Part shown: positions 27,302 to 34,927 of the stretch, piece by piece | Layout of the letters: each line of letters starts with the position of its first letter | How positions within the stretch are numbered: position 1 is the stretch's first letter | Virus record (IMG/VR): IMGVR_UViG_3300033150_002805 | Span: 1-64,000 of that record | Length of the DNA stretch: 64,000 bases | Reading direction: 5' to 3' (one strand) | DNA from: a virus | Translations under genes and position numbers: made by a program | Notes under the pieces: generated by a model | Told to the model about the DNA's origin: nothing | The model's input: only the letters and a program-made list of their open reading frames with translations | Database searches by the model: none

Positions 27302-27457
27302 ATGATTAAGCACTTAACATGGGCGATGATCCAAAAGAGAAAAAGAAAAGAGAAAATTAAAAAGATATTGTTTGGAATTATTGGATGGCTGGGTTTGTTT
27401 TTGATTGCTTGTTTGTTGCTCCCGTTTGTTTGGTTTCTGTTTGTTTTAATGTTTTAA
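27302..27457 (+). CDS. Small membrane protein
   Basis: 51 residues: a lysine/arginine-rich N-terminal part (QKRKRKEKIKK) and then one long hydrophobic helix (GIIGWLGLFLIACLLLPFVW). First gene after the promoter at 27235. It may be an early inner-membrane or superinfection protein; no family recognised. Confidence 0.45.
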   Translation: MIKHLTWAMIQKRKRKEKIKKILFGIIGWLGLFLIACLLLPFVWFLFVLMF

Positions 27458-27486
27458 AGGTCGTAAAAAAAAATCTTTTAAAAACT

Positions 27487-27729
27487 ATGAATCCACGCAT
27501 TAACAACTATTATTTTGTAGGCTTTCATTTTGAATCAAATAGAGGATACATTACTCCTGAATATATGGTCATTTTTGCTGAAAGAAAAAAAGACGCTGAA
27601 AATAAAGCTAATATGATGAAAAAAAGTTTTGAAAAATCAGGAAGAGAAATTAGAGTAATAACTTTTTATCGTAATAAATACATAAAAGAGGCTGAAGAAT
27701 TGGTGAAAGAAAAGAAATTTATATCTTAA
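27487..27729 (+). CDS. Hypothetical small early protein
   Basis: 80 residues from the ATG at 27487, giving MNPRINNYYFVGFHF; the open frame extends upstream without support. It contains YMVIFAERKKDAENKANMM, a Lys-rich helix pattern. No domain recognised. Confidence 0.5.
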   Translation: MNPRINNYYFVGFHFESNRGYITPEYMVIFAERKKDAENKANMMKKSFEKSGREIRVITFYRNKYIKEAEELVKEKKFIS

Positions 27730-27852
27730 TTGATCCTTTTAGGTTTTTTGCTTGCTTGCTTTATTGTCCAGGTATTTTAAAGCAAGCATCAAAAGATCTA
27801 AAAGTTCATTAACAATCTTTAAATATGGCGAGGGTTTAAAGATTTAGAGAAA

Positions 27853-28458
27853 ATGAAAAATTATCCAAATCAAATTAGGCAAGAAGCCTACAAGTTATTT
27901 AACAATACTTTTAATTGTTTAGATTTTGAACTATTGAAAAAAGCAATCGGAGAAGATACTATAATTGATTATATTGAAAAACCAAGCGAGGAAATTTTAA
28001 GAAAGGAAGCGAAAGATAATTTTGATGAGAAAGAATGGGAAGAAAAAACAGAAGAAGAAAAAGAGGAAGCAACGCTGACATTCTTTGAGGAAAGCGAACA
28101 CTACCCCATGTGGTCTACAGTCTTCGAAGCGAAGGATGAGTTTATATCTCGAAAGATAATGAGAGGAATTGATGAGTTATATAATTTAGGAATCGGGGTA
28201 ATTGCTCCTACTGAGTACACTAACGCTTGTTTATTTATCGCTGGTGCTGGTTATGATTTTTATGATGCTCATTGGATACCTTTATTTATCCACTGGGGTT
28301 GGATTGATGAAGAAAAAATGAAAGAAGAAGAAGAAAGAAACAAAATAAAATTAACTGACTGGAAAGAGTTTGGCGAAACACTTGAAAAATTGACAGAGAA
28401 CAGAGACAAAACAATTAAAAGACACTCCAAGGGATTACTAAAAGCCCTAAAACTTTAA
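27853..28458 (+). CDS. Hypothetical acidic early protein
   Basis: 201 residues. An acidic helical stretch (EWEEKTEEEKEEA) is followed by a tryptophan-rich core (YDAHWIPLFIHWGW). No recognised domain, signal peptide or membrane segment. It is followed by a strong terminator. Confidence 0.6.
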   Translation: MKNYPNQIRQEAYKLFNNTFNCLDFELLKKAIGEDTIIDYIEKPSEEILRKEAKDNFDEKEWEEKTEEEKEEATLTFFEESEHYPMWSTVFEAKDEFISRKIMRGIDELYNLGIGVIAPTEYTNACLFIAGAGYDFYDAHWIPLFIHWGWIDEEKMKEEEERNKIKLTDWKEFGETLEKLTENRDKTIKRHSKGLLKALKL

Positions 28459-28468
28459 CCGCCTTTTC

Positions 28469-28535
28469 GCAGGTTTCACCTGCCACAAGCCCGCTAATGT
28501 TTGATGCCTTGCCACATTATCGGGCTTTTGTTTTG
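28469..28535 (+). terminator. Rho-independent terminator (two hairpins, main one with T-rich tail)
   Basis: A small hairpin GCAGGT/ACCTGC spans 28469-28483. The main stem AAGCCCGCTAATGT 28487-28500 pairs with ACATTATCGGGCTT 28514-28527 with one mismatch and is followed by TTGTTTTG. It ends the transcript from 27235. Confidence 0.8.
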
Positions 28536-28565
28536 AAAAAATTTAATCAGAAGTAAATAATCCAG

Positions 28566-28622
28566 CATATAGCCGAGTAGTCATATAGCCAAAACTTTAC
28601 ATAGCCGAATTGAAATATAGCC
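28566..28622. repeat. Four 16-bp-spaced ATAGCC repeats upstream of a promoter
   Basis: Copies of (A/C)ATATAGCC or CATAGCC end at 28574, 28590, 28606 and 28622, exactly 16 bp apart. They lie just upstream of the promoter at 28651, so activator/repressor binding or an iteron role is plausible. Confidence 0.6.
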
Positions 28623-28650
28623 CGAATTTATCATAAAAATAGTTATCCAC

Positions 28651-28678
28651 TTGACAAGGTTGCTTGATTTGCTAAAAT
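28651..28678 (+). promoter_or_regulatory. Sigma70-type promoter
   Basis: TTGACA at 28651-28656, 16-base spacer, TAAAAT at 28673-28678. The same preceding TTATCCAC block as at 27235. It drives the genes from 28742. Confidence 0.8.
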
Positions 28679-28741
28679 AAAATAAGAGAGTTATCTTGTG
28701 GATAACTCCATAATAAAAGAGTGTTGGCTCTTTTAAAAAAT

Positions 28742-28969
28742 ATGAGGTCAATAGGGAAAAAATTTAAAAACTTAGTAAAAAAAAGAACATTAGAACTTTT
28801 AAAAAAAAGAGATAGAGAAAGGGAAGGCGAAAATATGAGGTATTATGGTTTGGATAATGAGATTGTAGAAAGTTTACCAGCCGAAATTTGGAATACTTGG
28901 GAAGGTGCTGATAGTGAAATAAGAAGAATAATTGATGAAACTATAAAAAATTTTGATATTATAGTTTAA
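28742..28969 (+). CDS. Hypothetical basic early protein
   Basis: 75 residues starting at the ATG at 28742, closer to the promoter than an alternative GTG at 28721. The N-terminal half is Lys/Arg-rich (KKFKNLVKKRTLELLKKR). The C-terminal half is acidic (LDNEIVESLPAEIWNTWEG). No domain recognised. Confidence 0.5.
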   Translation: MRSIGKKFKNLVKKRTLELLKKRDREREGENMRYYGLDNEIVESLPAEIWNTWEGADSEIRRIIDETIKNFDIIV

Positions 28970-29055
28970 ATTGTAAATTATATCTTTTATCAGTTAGCAT
29001 CATAACCAGCAATATGATGCTAACAATAAAGGATATAATAAAAGTAAATAAAATT

Positions 29056-29298
29056 ATGAGAATAATACAAATAAAGTTTATCTGTCCAAAATGTCATAAA
29101 CTAAAAAAAGAAAATAGATTTGCTTGTGCGGATGAAGAAGAAAATAAAAAAGCAGAAAAAAAAGTTTTTAAACAAGGTTTTATTTGTCAGGAATGTTGGA
29201 AAAAAGAAAAAATGCCGTTTAGATTTGAAAGTTTAATAAATAAGAGAAATAAACTGGCGGGTTTGAAAAGTAGAAGACAAGCGATTGAAAATTCTTAA
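29056..29298 (+). CDS. Zinc-ribbon-like small protein
   Basis: 80 residues from the ATG at 29056 (an alternative ATG at 29014 adds 14 residues). CPKC near residue 8 and CQEC near residue 47 suggest a zinc-binding pair. The remainder is Lys-rich. Likely nucleic-acid binding; no family recognised. Confidence 0.5.
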   Translation: MRIIQIKFICPKCHKLKKENRFACADEEENKKAEKKVFKQGFICQECWKKEKMPFRFESLINKRNKLAGLKSRRQAIENS

Positions 29299-29395
29299 TA
29301 TCTAATATATCTAATATCTAATAAATCTAATATCTAATATCTAATATCCGATCTAATACTTAATACTTGTTATCTTAATATCCTAATACTTAATT
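29293..29395. repeat. AT-rich TCTAATA-type repeat tract
   Basis: About a dozen imperfect TCTAATAT-like units occur between the genes at 29056 and 29436. The tract is low complexity and strongly AT-rich, so it could be an unwinding element or a recombination hotspot. It does not encode a convincing protein. Confidence 0.65.
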
Positions 29396-29435
29396 AAATT
29401 TTAGAAGGAAAAAAAAATAATCAATATATAAAATT

Positions 29436-29666
29436 ATGAAGAGAATAAAAAAATTACTTCCTAATAAATACTATCTTGATAAGAATTTTTATCGTTTAAG
29501 GGATGAGATTTTAGAGGCGTTTAAGGAAGATCAGAAAAAGTTTAATAATGATATTTATTCTATGTTTGGCAAATCAGAACCAGAAATAATAGTTAATGAA
29601 ATTATTACTATGACTTTATATAGTATAAAGCCGAAATATAATTTAAAAAAGAAAAAATTTTATTAG
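29436..29666 (+). CDS. Hypothetical small protein
   Basis: 76 residues, basic at both ends (MKRIKKLLPN, KKKKFY). No motif recognised. It follows the AT-rich repeat tract. Confidence 0.45.
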   Translation: MKRIKKLLPNKYYLDKNFYRLRDEILEAFKEDQKKFNNDIYSMFGKSEPEIIVNEIITMTLYSIKPKYNLKKKKFY

Positions 29667-29770
29667 TTCTTTGTGATGCTGATAACTGAAAGAATTAGTT
29701 GTTGAATCTCATCAGCCCATTTTATTCTAATCATTCACTATAATTTTAGAAGAAATTAAGATTTAATTTT

Positions 29771-29784
29771 TGAACCCAGGTTCA
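29771..29784. repeat. Copy of the TGAACCYNGGTTCA palindrome in an intergenic region
   Basis: TGAACCCAGGTTCA, about 130 bases upstream of the clamp-like gene. Confidence 0.7.
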
Positions 29785-29913
29785 ATTTTAAATCTCTTGA
29801 AAGGAGTGAACCAAAATATCAAATTAACCATAAATATCTTTAAAACTATTAAATGAAACTAATATAATTATAGCAAATCAAAAGGTTGAAATCAAATTAA
29901 CACATTTAATTAT

Positions 29914-30531
29914 ATGTTTCTAAATAAATATAACTTTTTAGTTGAGAAATTTGCTCTAAAAGATAGTTCCAGAATTGAATTGACAGGAATTTTCGTTTCA
30001 CCAAAAGAGACTTGTGCCACCGATGGCGTTAAAATGATTAAGGTAGATACTCCAAAAAACTTTAAACTTGATGATTACCCAAAAATACCAAACAAACCGA
30101 AACCATTAACTAATTTTAAGAGTTTTATTTTGCCAAAGGAAAAAGCAAAGGATATTCTGAATTTATTTAAGACAAGAGAAAAAGATCTCGCTTTGCCAAT
30201 TTTGAATAATGCTATAATAGTTAGAAATGATAAAACAGGGGTGGAAATAGGCATGACTGATTTAAAAAGTTGGAATAGTATATTCAGTCAAAGAATTGAG
30301 GGTGAATATCCCAGATATAAGGATTTATTCGTTGAAAGAGGCAATTTTATTGAAATAGAGGTTGATGTAAAATTTTTAAAAGATATAATAGATTTTTATA
30401 CCGCTTTTCAGGATAAAACTCATTTGAAGATAAAAGTTCCAACTAAACCAAATGAACCGATTAGATTTGAAATGACAAGAAGAGATGAACAACAAGCCAA
30501 AGCACTTTTAATGCCAATTAAGAGTGAATAG
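29914..30531 (+). CDS. DNA polymerase III beta-clamp-like (DnaN-like) protein
   Basis: 205 residues. The N-terminal part has strand-rich segments (SRIELTGIFVS, CATDGVKMIK) like a clamp domain. The C-terminus KPNEPIRFEMTRRDEQQAKALLMPI closely resembles the conserved beta-clamp C-terminal motif (..PI.FE...G.QA..LLMPL). It is shorter than cellular beta (about 370), so a two-domain phage clamp is likely. It would keep the replicative polymerase on DNA. Its stop lies inside a 13-bp stem. Confidence 0.6.
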   Translation: MFLNKYNFLVEKFALKDSSRIELTGIFVSPKETCATDGVKMIKVDTPKNFKLDDYPKIPNKPKPLTNFKSFILPKEKAKDILNLFKTREKDLALPILNNAIIVRNDKTGVEIGMTDLKSWNSIFSQRIEGEYPRYKDLFVERGNFIEIEVDVKFLKDIIDFYTAFQDKTHLKIKVPTKPNEPIRFEMTRRDEQQAKALLMPIKSE

Positions 30532-30880
30532 GTTTCTGATTACGGGTTCTCATAGTGCTGGATATGAGAACCCACATCAGAAACCTATCGCAAGAATTCC
30601 AAAATCTTTAAAAGATACTGATAAGATTATCTGTTTTGAAAAAAAAGTTAAGTGAGAACCCAGAAGCCACCTTCTACCGTTTCAATATCTTAACAAACCC
30701 AAGTCCATTATCTTATCTGATATCTTAAAAAAGATTTTAGATAATTGCTTGTGAGAAGTTTCTGATGACAATTTGGAAAGACAAATTGGCTTGGTAGGAA
30801 AGACTACCACCTTGAAAATTAGATTTTTAACTGAATAGAGATGTTTCGGTGGCTTTGGTCTCTATTCTAACCTCCATTTA
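30528..30880 (+). ncRNA. Structured noncoding region after the clamp gene
   Basis: About 350 bases without a good gene. ATAGGTTTCTGAT 30528-30540 pairs with ATCAGAAACCTAT 30576-30588, nested over GGGTTCTCAT 30544-30553 with ATGAGAACCC 30564-30573. A second hairpin, GAATAGAGA 30833-30841 with TCTCTATTC 30859-30867, has a loop GGTGGCTT that can pair with AAGCCACC at 30664-30671. GGTAG/CTACC near 30793-30808 is a further hairpin. No T-run after the first stem argues against a simple terminator. Function is unknown. Confidence 0.5.
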
Positions 30881-30885
30881 ACTTT

Positions 30886-31080
30886 ATGAAAACTCTCATC
30901 TTAATAATTTTTATTCTTTTGATCTTCGCTTTATTTATAGCTGGCAATCTTTTAATTGAATATATCCAGTTGAATGATGAAATTAAAGAAAAAAATTGGG
31001 ATTTGATACAAGATAATAGACATTTAGAACAACTGTTAAATGCTTGTGTTAAAAAATTAAGAGAATATAAAACTCAATAA
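30886..31080 (+). CDS. Small single-helix membrane protein
   Basis: 64 residues: one N-terminal hydrophobic helix (LILIIFILLIFALFIAGNLL) and a polar coiled-coil-like tail. Spanin-like or membrane-anchor function is possible; no family recognised. It sits in a run of early genes. Confidence 0.5.
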   Translation: MKTLILIIFILLIFALFIAGNLLIEYIQLNDEIKEKNWDLIQDNRHLEQLLNACVKKLREYKTQ

Positions 31081-31081
31081 A

Positions 31082-31264
31082 ATGTCTAAAGAACCTTCAA
31101 CCCAAAATTTGGTATTAAAAGAAATTGCTTCTATATTTAGAAAATACTATGGTTATGACTATGATAAAATGTTAGAAATCTTGGCTATGTTAAGAAATAC
31201 CATAAGAATTTTCAAAAATTATGAAGAAAGGCATAAAAATGACGGTGAAAAGAATAAAAATTAA
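31082..31264 (+). CDS. Hypothetical small protein
   Basis: 60 residues, starting one base after the previous gene ends. Helical, with YYGYDYDKMLEILAMLRN. No domain recognised. Confidence 0.45.
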   Translation: MSKEPSTQNLVLKEIASIFRKYYGYDYDKMLEILAMLRNTIRIFKNYEERHKNDGEKNKN

Positions 31265-31285
31265 AATTATCAACACATTTTAACT

Positions 31286-31570
31286 ATGCTCAAATGTAAA
31301 ATTTGTGGAAATTACTTTAATCATCTTGGTAGTCATATTTGGCATAAACATAAAATCTTGGCAAAGGATTACAAAGAGATATATGGATTGGATCACAAAT
31401 TCGCTTTGATTACCAAGAAACTAAAACAAAAGAAACAACGAAAATTTTGGGAAAATCCTATTGGTCTAAAAAATCTTAAAAAGGCAAAAAATATCAGTTC
31501 AAAAAAGGCAAAACTTACAAAATGGGTTATATCAGTTCTAAACAAAAAAGAAGAATTTATGAGAGATTAG
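31286..31570 (+). CDS. MucR/ROS-like or C2H2-type zinc finger protein
   Basis: 94 residues. CKICGNYFNHLGSHIWHKHK has a C-x-x-C...H...H pattern of the ROS/MucR or C2H2 type. It is probably DNA-binding. Its 3-prime end overlaps the related small protein at 31522, suggesting a tandem duplication. Confidence 0.6.
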   Translation: MLKCKICGNYFNHLGSHIWHKHKILAKDYKEIYGLDHKFALITKKLKQKKQRKFWENPIGLKNLKKAKNISSKKAKLTKWVISVLNKKEEFMRD

Positions 31571-31677
31571 CAAAAATGAATAAGAAGAGAAGAGGAAGAT
31601 GTCCTGTCTGTAAAATGATTTTTGATAACCTACCTTCTCATTTATATAATAAACATAAGTTAATAATAGCAAAATAG
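31522..31677 (+). CDS. Small C2H2-type zinc finger protein
   Basis: 51 residues; too short for a common length cut-off. CPVCKMIFDNLPSHLYNKHK gives the same C-x-x-C...H...H pattern as the gene at 31286, in another frame and overlapping its last 49 bases. A paralogue is likely. Confidence 0.5.
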   Translation: MGYISSKQKRRIYERLAKMNKKRRGRCPVCKMIFDNLPSHLYNKHKLIIAK

Positions 31678-31681
31678 CAAA

Positions 31682-31876
31682 ATGAAAACTTTAAAGGAAT
31701 TAATACAATTTAAGAAAAATTTTCCAAATAAACTCTGTGATAATACGGATTGTCCTGGAAATCCCAAAAATATAAAACCAGTAAGAATGAAATCAGAATT
31801 TGGTGATGAATGGTTTTATTGGTGTGAAAAATGTCGAAAAAGAGATAAAGATATGATAAAACAATGCCTAAACTAA
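31682..31876 (+). CDS. Small zinc-binding protein
   Basis: 64 residues with four cysteines in pairs (CDNTDC, WCEKC) suggesting a zinc site. It overlaps the AAA+ gene start by 13 bases. Perhaps a partner of the ATPase. Confidence 0.5.
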   Translation: MKTLKELIQFKKNFPNKLCDNTDCPGNPKNIKPVRMKSEFGDEWFYWCEKCRKRDKDMIKQCLN

Positions 31877-32556
31877 AAGAACACGAAATTCTCAAAAAGT
31901 TTTTACTCGGTTTAGAGAAAGGATTAGCAAATTCATTATTGATCGTTGGAAATGCTGGAATTGGAAAAACTGAAACCACTCTGCGGGGATTAAGAGAATT
32001 GGGATTGAAAGAAAATCAGCATTTTAAATATTTAAACAACTATTCTACTCCCCTTGAATTTTATCATTTATTAAAAGAGGTAAATAAATTGAGTTCGCCC
32101 CGTATTTTAATAATTGATGATGGAGAAGAAGTCATTTTTAACAAACGAATTTTGGGACTTTTACGTTCCGCTCTCTGGGGAAACTTGGAAGGAAGACGAA
32201 TTGTCCATTGGATTTCGCCAAGAGCAAAAAGTCATAGTTTTGAATTTACTGGAAAAATAATTATTTTGTTGAATGAATTAAATCCAAAAAATGGTTTGGT
32301 TCGTGCCTTGATAAGCAGAGGTTTTTATTATCATTTGTCTTTGAGTAATGAGAAAAAATTAGCACTTATGAGAGAACGAATTAAAGAACCATATAAGAAT
32401 TTAAATTTTAAAGATAGATGGAAGATACTGAACTACATTGAAAAAATTGGAAGGAATTCGGAAAAACTAACTTTGAGAACTCTACCAATGTCTTACAATA
32501 TCTATATTTTGAGTAAAAATCATTGGAAAGAGTTGATCGCCGAACTTCTTATATAA
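31864..32556 (+). CDS. AAA+ ATPase (clamp-loader- or helicase-loader-like)
   Basis: 230 residues. Walker A GNAGIGKT near residue 29 and Walker B ILIIDDGEE near residue 81. A further stretch (IILLNELNPKNGLVRALISRG) resembles the sensor 1/arginine region of AAA+ proteins. With the clamp-like protein at 29914 it could be a clamp loader, or a DnaC-like helicase loader. It lacks a clear zinc module of its own; the small zinc protein just upstream may pair with it. Confidence 0.6.
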   Translation: MPKLKEHEILKKFLLGLEKGLANSLLIVGNAGIGKTETTLRGLRELGLKENQHFKYLNNYSTPLEFYHLLKEVNKLSSPRILIIDDGEEVIFNKRILGLLRSALWGNLEGRRIVHWISPRAKSHSFEFTGKIIILLNELNPKNGLVRALISRGFYYHLSLSNEKKLALMRERIKEPYKNLNFKDRWKILNYIEKIGRNSEKLTLRTLPMSYNIYILSKNHWKELIAELLI

Positions 32557-32602
32557 AAAAAAGGTCGACTATACTATAATTTAAAAAAAAAGGAATTTCA
32601 TT

Positions 32603-32821
32603 ATGAAAAAATTAATCTGCCCAAAATGTAAAGCTGACTTAAGAAAAATAGGTTTGATAGAAATCTTGGATCAGGGTTATAAAAGAAGTCATTTGGTCTT
32701 GGACGAAAAAGGCAAAGTAAAAGAAATTGACTGGAAAAAAGAAAACTTTGAGAATAATTTAGGTTATTATTGCCCAAATTGTGATCAATTGATTACAACA
32801 GATGTTCCCGAATGGGCTTAA
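32603..32821 (+). CDS. Zinc-ribbon protein
   Basis: 72 residues with CPKC near residue 5 and YYCPNC near residue 60, a zinc ribbon. Separated from the AAA+ gene by about 45 bases. Possibly transcription- or replication-related. Confidence 0.55.
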   Translation: MKKLICPKCKADLRKIGLIEILDQGYKRSHLVLDEKGKVKEIDWKKENFENNLGYYCPNCDQLITTDVPEWA

Positions 32822-32889
32822 AAGTCATTTCAAAATAATATCAGATTTAAAAAAAAAGAAAAGGTCGCTCAAATAACCAAATAAAAATT

Positions 32890-33087
32890 ATGGAAAAAGA
32901 AAGATGTCTATTATGTAATCAGGAAATTTTCCAACCGCTTTTGGATGAATATCACAAAGGATTCACCGCTCAAAAAATTATTGATATTATTGAGTTTGAA
33001 TTAACAAACATTGATGAGAGAGAAAAATTATGGGAATGGTTTAATTCAAAAACACTGGTTGGTGGCATGATTTTAGATAATGAGTAA
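32890..33087 (+). CDS. Hypothetical small Cys-containing protein
   Basis: 65 residues. Starts MEKERCLLCNQEIF with a CLLC pair, followed by an acidic helix. The second metal pair is not visible. No family recognised. Confidence 0.4.
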   Translation: MEKERCLLCNQEIFQPLLDEYHKGFTAQKIIDIIEFELTNIDEREKLWEWFNSKTLVGGMILDNE

Positions 33088-33146
33088 TATAGTTGCTGAT
33101 GAAAAAAAACCTTGTTGGTTATCAATAAAATTGAGTTAAATTAAAT

Positions 33147-33368
33147 ATGTTGTTAGTAATAATTTGGATATTAGAAATTGTAGTTTGCTTATTTTTAGCA
33201 AAATTAAAGAATAGAAGTTTGGGTTGGTCAATTATTGCTGGTTCATTATTTGGCATAGTTGCTATCTTATTCTATCTACTCTGTTCAAAATTAGCTAATT
33301 GTCCTAAATGCGGAGGGGGAATTAAAACAGATAGCAGAATCTGTCCACATTGTGGAGAGAAAATTTGA
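33147..33368 (+). CDS. Two-helix membrane protein with C-terminal zinc ribbon
   Basis: 73 residues: a hydrophobic N-terminal helix, a second hydrophobic stretch (SIIAGSLFGIVAILFYLLC) and a terminal zinc ribbon (CPKCGGGI...CPHCGEKI). Its TGA stop is the first triplet of the 14-bp palindrome at 33366. Possibly a membrane-anchored sensor. Confidence 0.55.
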   Translation: MLLVIIWILEIVVCLFLAKLKNRSLGWSIIAGSLFGIVAILFYLLCSKLANCPKCGGGIKTDSRICPHCGEKI

Positions 33369-33379
33369 ACCCTGGTTCA
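33366..33379. repeat. Copy of the TGAACCYNGGTTCA palindrome at a gene end
   Basis: TGAACCCTGGTTCA, where the stop codon of the upstream gene lies inside the palindrome. Confidence 0.7.
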
Positions 33380-33440
33380 ATTGACTATCTGTCCTTATTA
33401 GAATCCATTCCAAACTCTTAACTTTTAGTCATGGAGATCC

Positions 33441-34277
33441 TCACAAGCGACCCTTCATAACCTCCTCATAAGAAGGATAAGGAAACTTCTTCTTCTCTAT
33501 TTGATATCTACCAGCAAGAAATTCTGGCATTTTTCTTCGTATAGTTAATATAGTCCAATTTCTTAACCAACCAAATTCTTTTTCAACTTCTGTATTTCCA
33601 TTTTTTAATTCTTCACATACTCTATAACAAAATTTCATAAAATTTAATATATCTTCTTTTGTTCTACCTGAATAAAGAATGGTTTTGATTGCCCGTTTGA
33701 CCTCTCCAAATTCTGCCCCCTTTAATTTTATGCCTTTGTATTGTTGATATGCGTCAATAAGTTCCTTATAAATATCGTAAGAAACTTTAAAATCTTTTCT
33801 TTTAAGTGAGCGATTCTTTGAATCGCTATTAGTACTTATATTATTAGTATTGTTGTTATTAGTATTGTTACGTGCTACCACAGAAACAGGGGTGTTTCTG
33901 TGGTGATACACGGGGTGTTTCTGTAGTGATACACGACTTTGGTTGAACCAATCTTTCTTATTTTTCATTTTTTTCCATTCGGTATAATCAATAAGCCAAT
34001 AGATATAAGGAAAATTCCTCTGTTCAGGTTTTTCTATTTGGATTATATTCCATTTCAACAGTTCTTTGATTCCTCGTTGAATGGTGGCAACTGAAACTCC
34101 CAATTCTTTAGCCAGATGTCGGAGTCCTGGAAATGCTGTTCCATTCTTTTCATGACGACATAACGCCATATAAACTATCTGTCCTTTCCAACCCACTTTA
34201 TGAGCATAGCCATTCAAAAATTCATTATCTATATAAAATCGTTTTTCGATTCTCTTGCTTCTTACTTTGATATTCAT
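33441..34277 (-). CDS. Replication-initiator-like winged-helix protein
   Basis: 278 residues. Residues 25-100 form a helix-turn-helix/winged-helix domain (IVYMALCRHEKNGTAFPGLRHLAKELGVSVATIQRGIKELL) like the N-terminus of phage replication initiators (lambda O/DnaD-type). A low-complexity Asn-rich linker (NNTNNNNTNN) near 145-155 links to a C-terminal helical domain. It is minus-strand within a plus-strand block. Its coding sequence contains a pair of 23-bp direct repeats, and a pseudoknotted element precedes its ATG. Such proteins open the origin and load the helicase. Confidence 0.6.
   Translation of the reverse strand: MNIKVRSKRIEKRFYIDNEFLNGYAHKVGWKGQIVYMALCRHEKNGTAFPGLRHLAKELGVSVATIQRGIKELLKWNIIQIEKPEQRNFPYIYWLIDYTEWKKMKNKKDWFNQSRVSLQKHPVYHHRNTPVSVVARNNTNNNNTNNISTNSDSKNRSLKRKDFKVSYDIYKELIDAYQQYKGIKLKGAEFGEVKRAIKTILYSGRTKEDILNFMKFCYRVCEELKNGNTEVEKEFGWLRNWTILTIRRKMPEFLAGRYQIEKKKFPYPSYEEVMKGRL
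33878..33934. repeat. Iteron-like direct repeats inside the initiator-like gene
   Basis: GGGGTGTTTCTGTGGTGATACAC at 33889-33911 is followed immediately by a copy with one mismatch at 33912-33934. CCACAGAAACA at 33878-33888 forms an 11-bp inverted copy of the start of repeat 1. The period of 23 is not a multiple of three, so the repeats are read in two frames: selection is at DNA level. This mirrors origin iterons inside the lambda O gene. Confidence 0.6.
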
Positions 34278-34285
34278 AGATTTAA

Positions 34286-34380
34286 ATTCAAAGCGGTAGC
34301 CTCACAATCGCTCTTCAAGTGTTTAGAAAACTAAACTTTGAAGAGAAGAATAAAGACTACCGCTTTGAATCCGATTGTGA
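34286..34380 (-). promoter_or_regulatory. Pseudoknotted 5-prime leader of the initiator-like gene
   Basis: ATTCAAAGCGGTAG 34286-34299 pairs with CTACCGCTTTGAAT 34357-34370 (14 bp exact). TCACAATCG 34302-34310 pairs with CGATTGTGA 34372-34380 (9 bp exact), crossing the first stem. An inner hairpin pairs GTTTAG and CTCTTCAA with CTAAAC and TTGAAGAG around an AAAA loop at 34327-34330. It ends six to nine bases before the ATG at 34277, so it would form in the mRNA leader. A DNA-level origin structure is an alternative. Confidence 0.6.
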
Positions 34381-34394
34381 ACTATTCTTTTTTG

Positions 34395-34423
34395 ATTTAT
34401 CATATATCCAAACAACAGGTCAA
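34395..34423 (-). promoter_or_regulatory. Minus-strand promoter for the initiator-like gene
   Basis: On the minus strand TTGACC (34423 to 34418) is followed after about 17 bases by ATAAAT (34400 to 34395), with the TATGATAA-like context seen at the other promoters. Transcription starting about 34387 would include the leader structure. Spacer assignment is uncertain. Confidence 0.4.
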
Positions 34424-34486
34424 GTAAAAATCTGTACATAACTTTCCCCTTTGATAAGGGTCTTTGGATATGATAAATAAACAGGT

Positions 34487-34645
34487 TTAACATCTTATAG
34501 TCTCTAAAAATTCGTAATAACAATGCGGGCAAATTTTATCTTCATCTCCAACTAAATTTTTACAATTATCACACCATCTAACCCAACCCCTATCTTCATC
34601 CCACATTTCTATCTTTTTAGTTTCCTCCTTCATAGTTGTTTCCAT
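34487..34645 (-). CDS. Small zinc-ribbon protein
   Basis: 52 residues on the minus strand: WVRWCDNCKNL and KICPHCYYEF give two Cys pairs. Start at the ATG at 34645; an alternative downstream ATG is four codons later. Its own promoter is visible at 34668-34695. Confidence 0.5.
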   Translation of the reverse strand: METTMKEETKKIEMWDEDRGWVRWCDNCKNLVGDEDKICPHCYYEFLETIRC

Positions 34646-34667
34646 TTCCAAATTATCTTCTACTATC

Positions 34668-34695
34668 AGTTTAGCATATCAAAGATCTATGTCAA
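34668..34695 (-). promoter_or_regulatory. Minus-strand sigma70-type promoter
   Basis: On the minus strand TTGACA (34695 to 34690), 16-base spacer, TAAACT (34673 to 34668). It points at the zinc-ribbon gene 34487-34645. Confidence 0.6.
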
Positions 34696-34751
34696 GAAGA
34701 TATTGAAATCAGTTGAATTTTCGTTTAAAGAGAATTATCAGAGTTTTCCAC

Positions 34752-34780
34752 TTGACAGAGTTTTTGGGGAGTGATAGGAT
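34752..34780 (+). promoter_or_regulatory. Sigma70-type promoter
   Basis: TTGACA at 34752-34757, 17-base spacer, TAGGAT at 34775-34780, preceded by TTTTCCAC as at 49090. It drives the genes from 34832. Confidence 0.75.
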
Positions 34781-34831
34781 GAAATATGAACAAAGAAAAA
34801 GAAGGCTTTTTATAAGAAAACGGGCGAAGAA

Positions 34832-34927
34832 ATGAGATTTTCTCAAGGTCGCTGGTGGATTATTCCCTCAGGGGGCGGGCAATGGCTGGAATTTAATGAC
34901 AAAGAAAGTGAAATTAAATTTAAATGA
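34832..34927 (+). CDS. Very small hypothetical protein
   Basis: 31 residues (MRFSQGRWWIIPSGGGQWLE...). Its TGA overlaps the next ATG (ATGA at 34924), which supports real coupled translation. No function recognised. Confidence 0.4.
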   Translation: MRFSQGRWWIIPSGGGQWLEFNDKESEIKFK

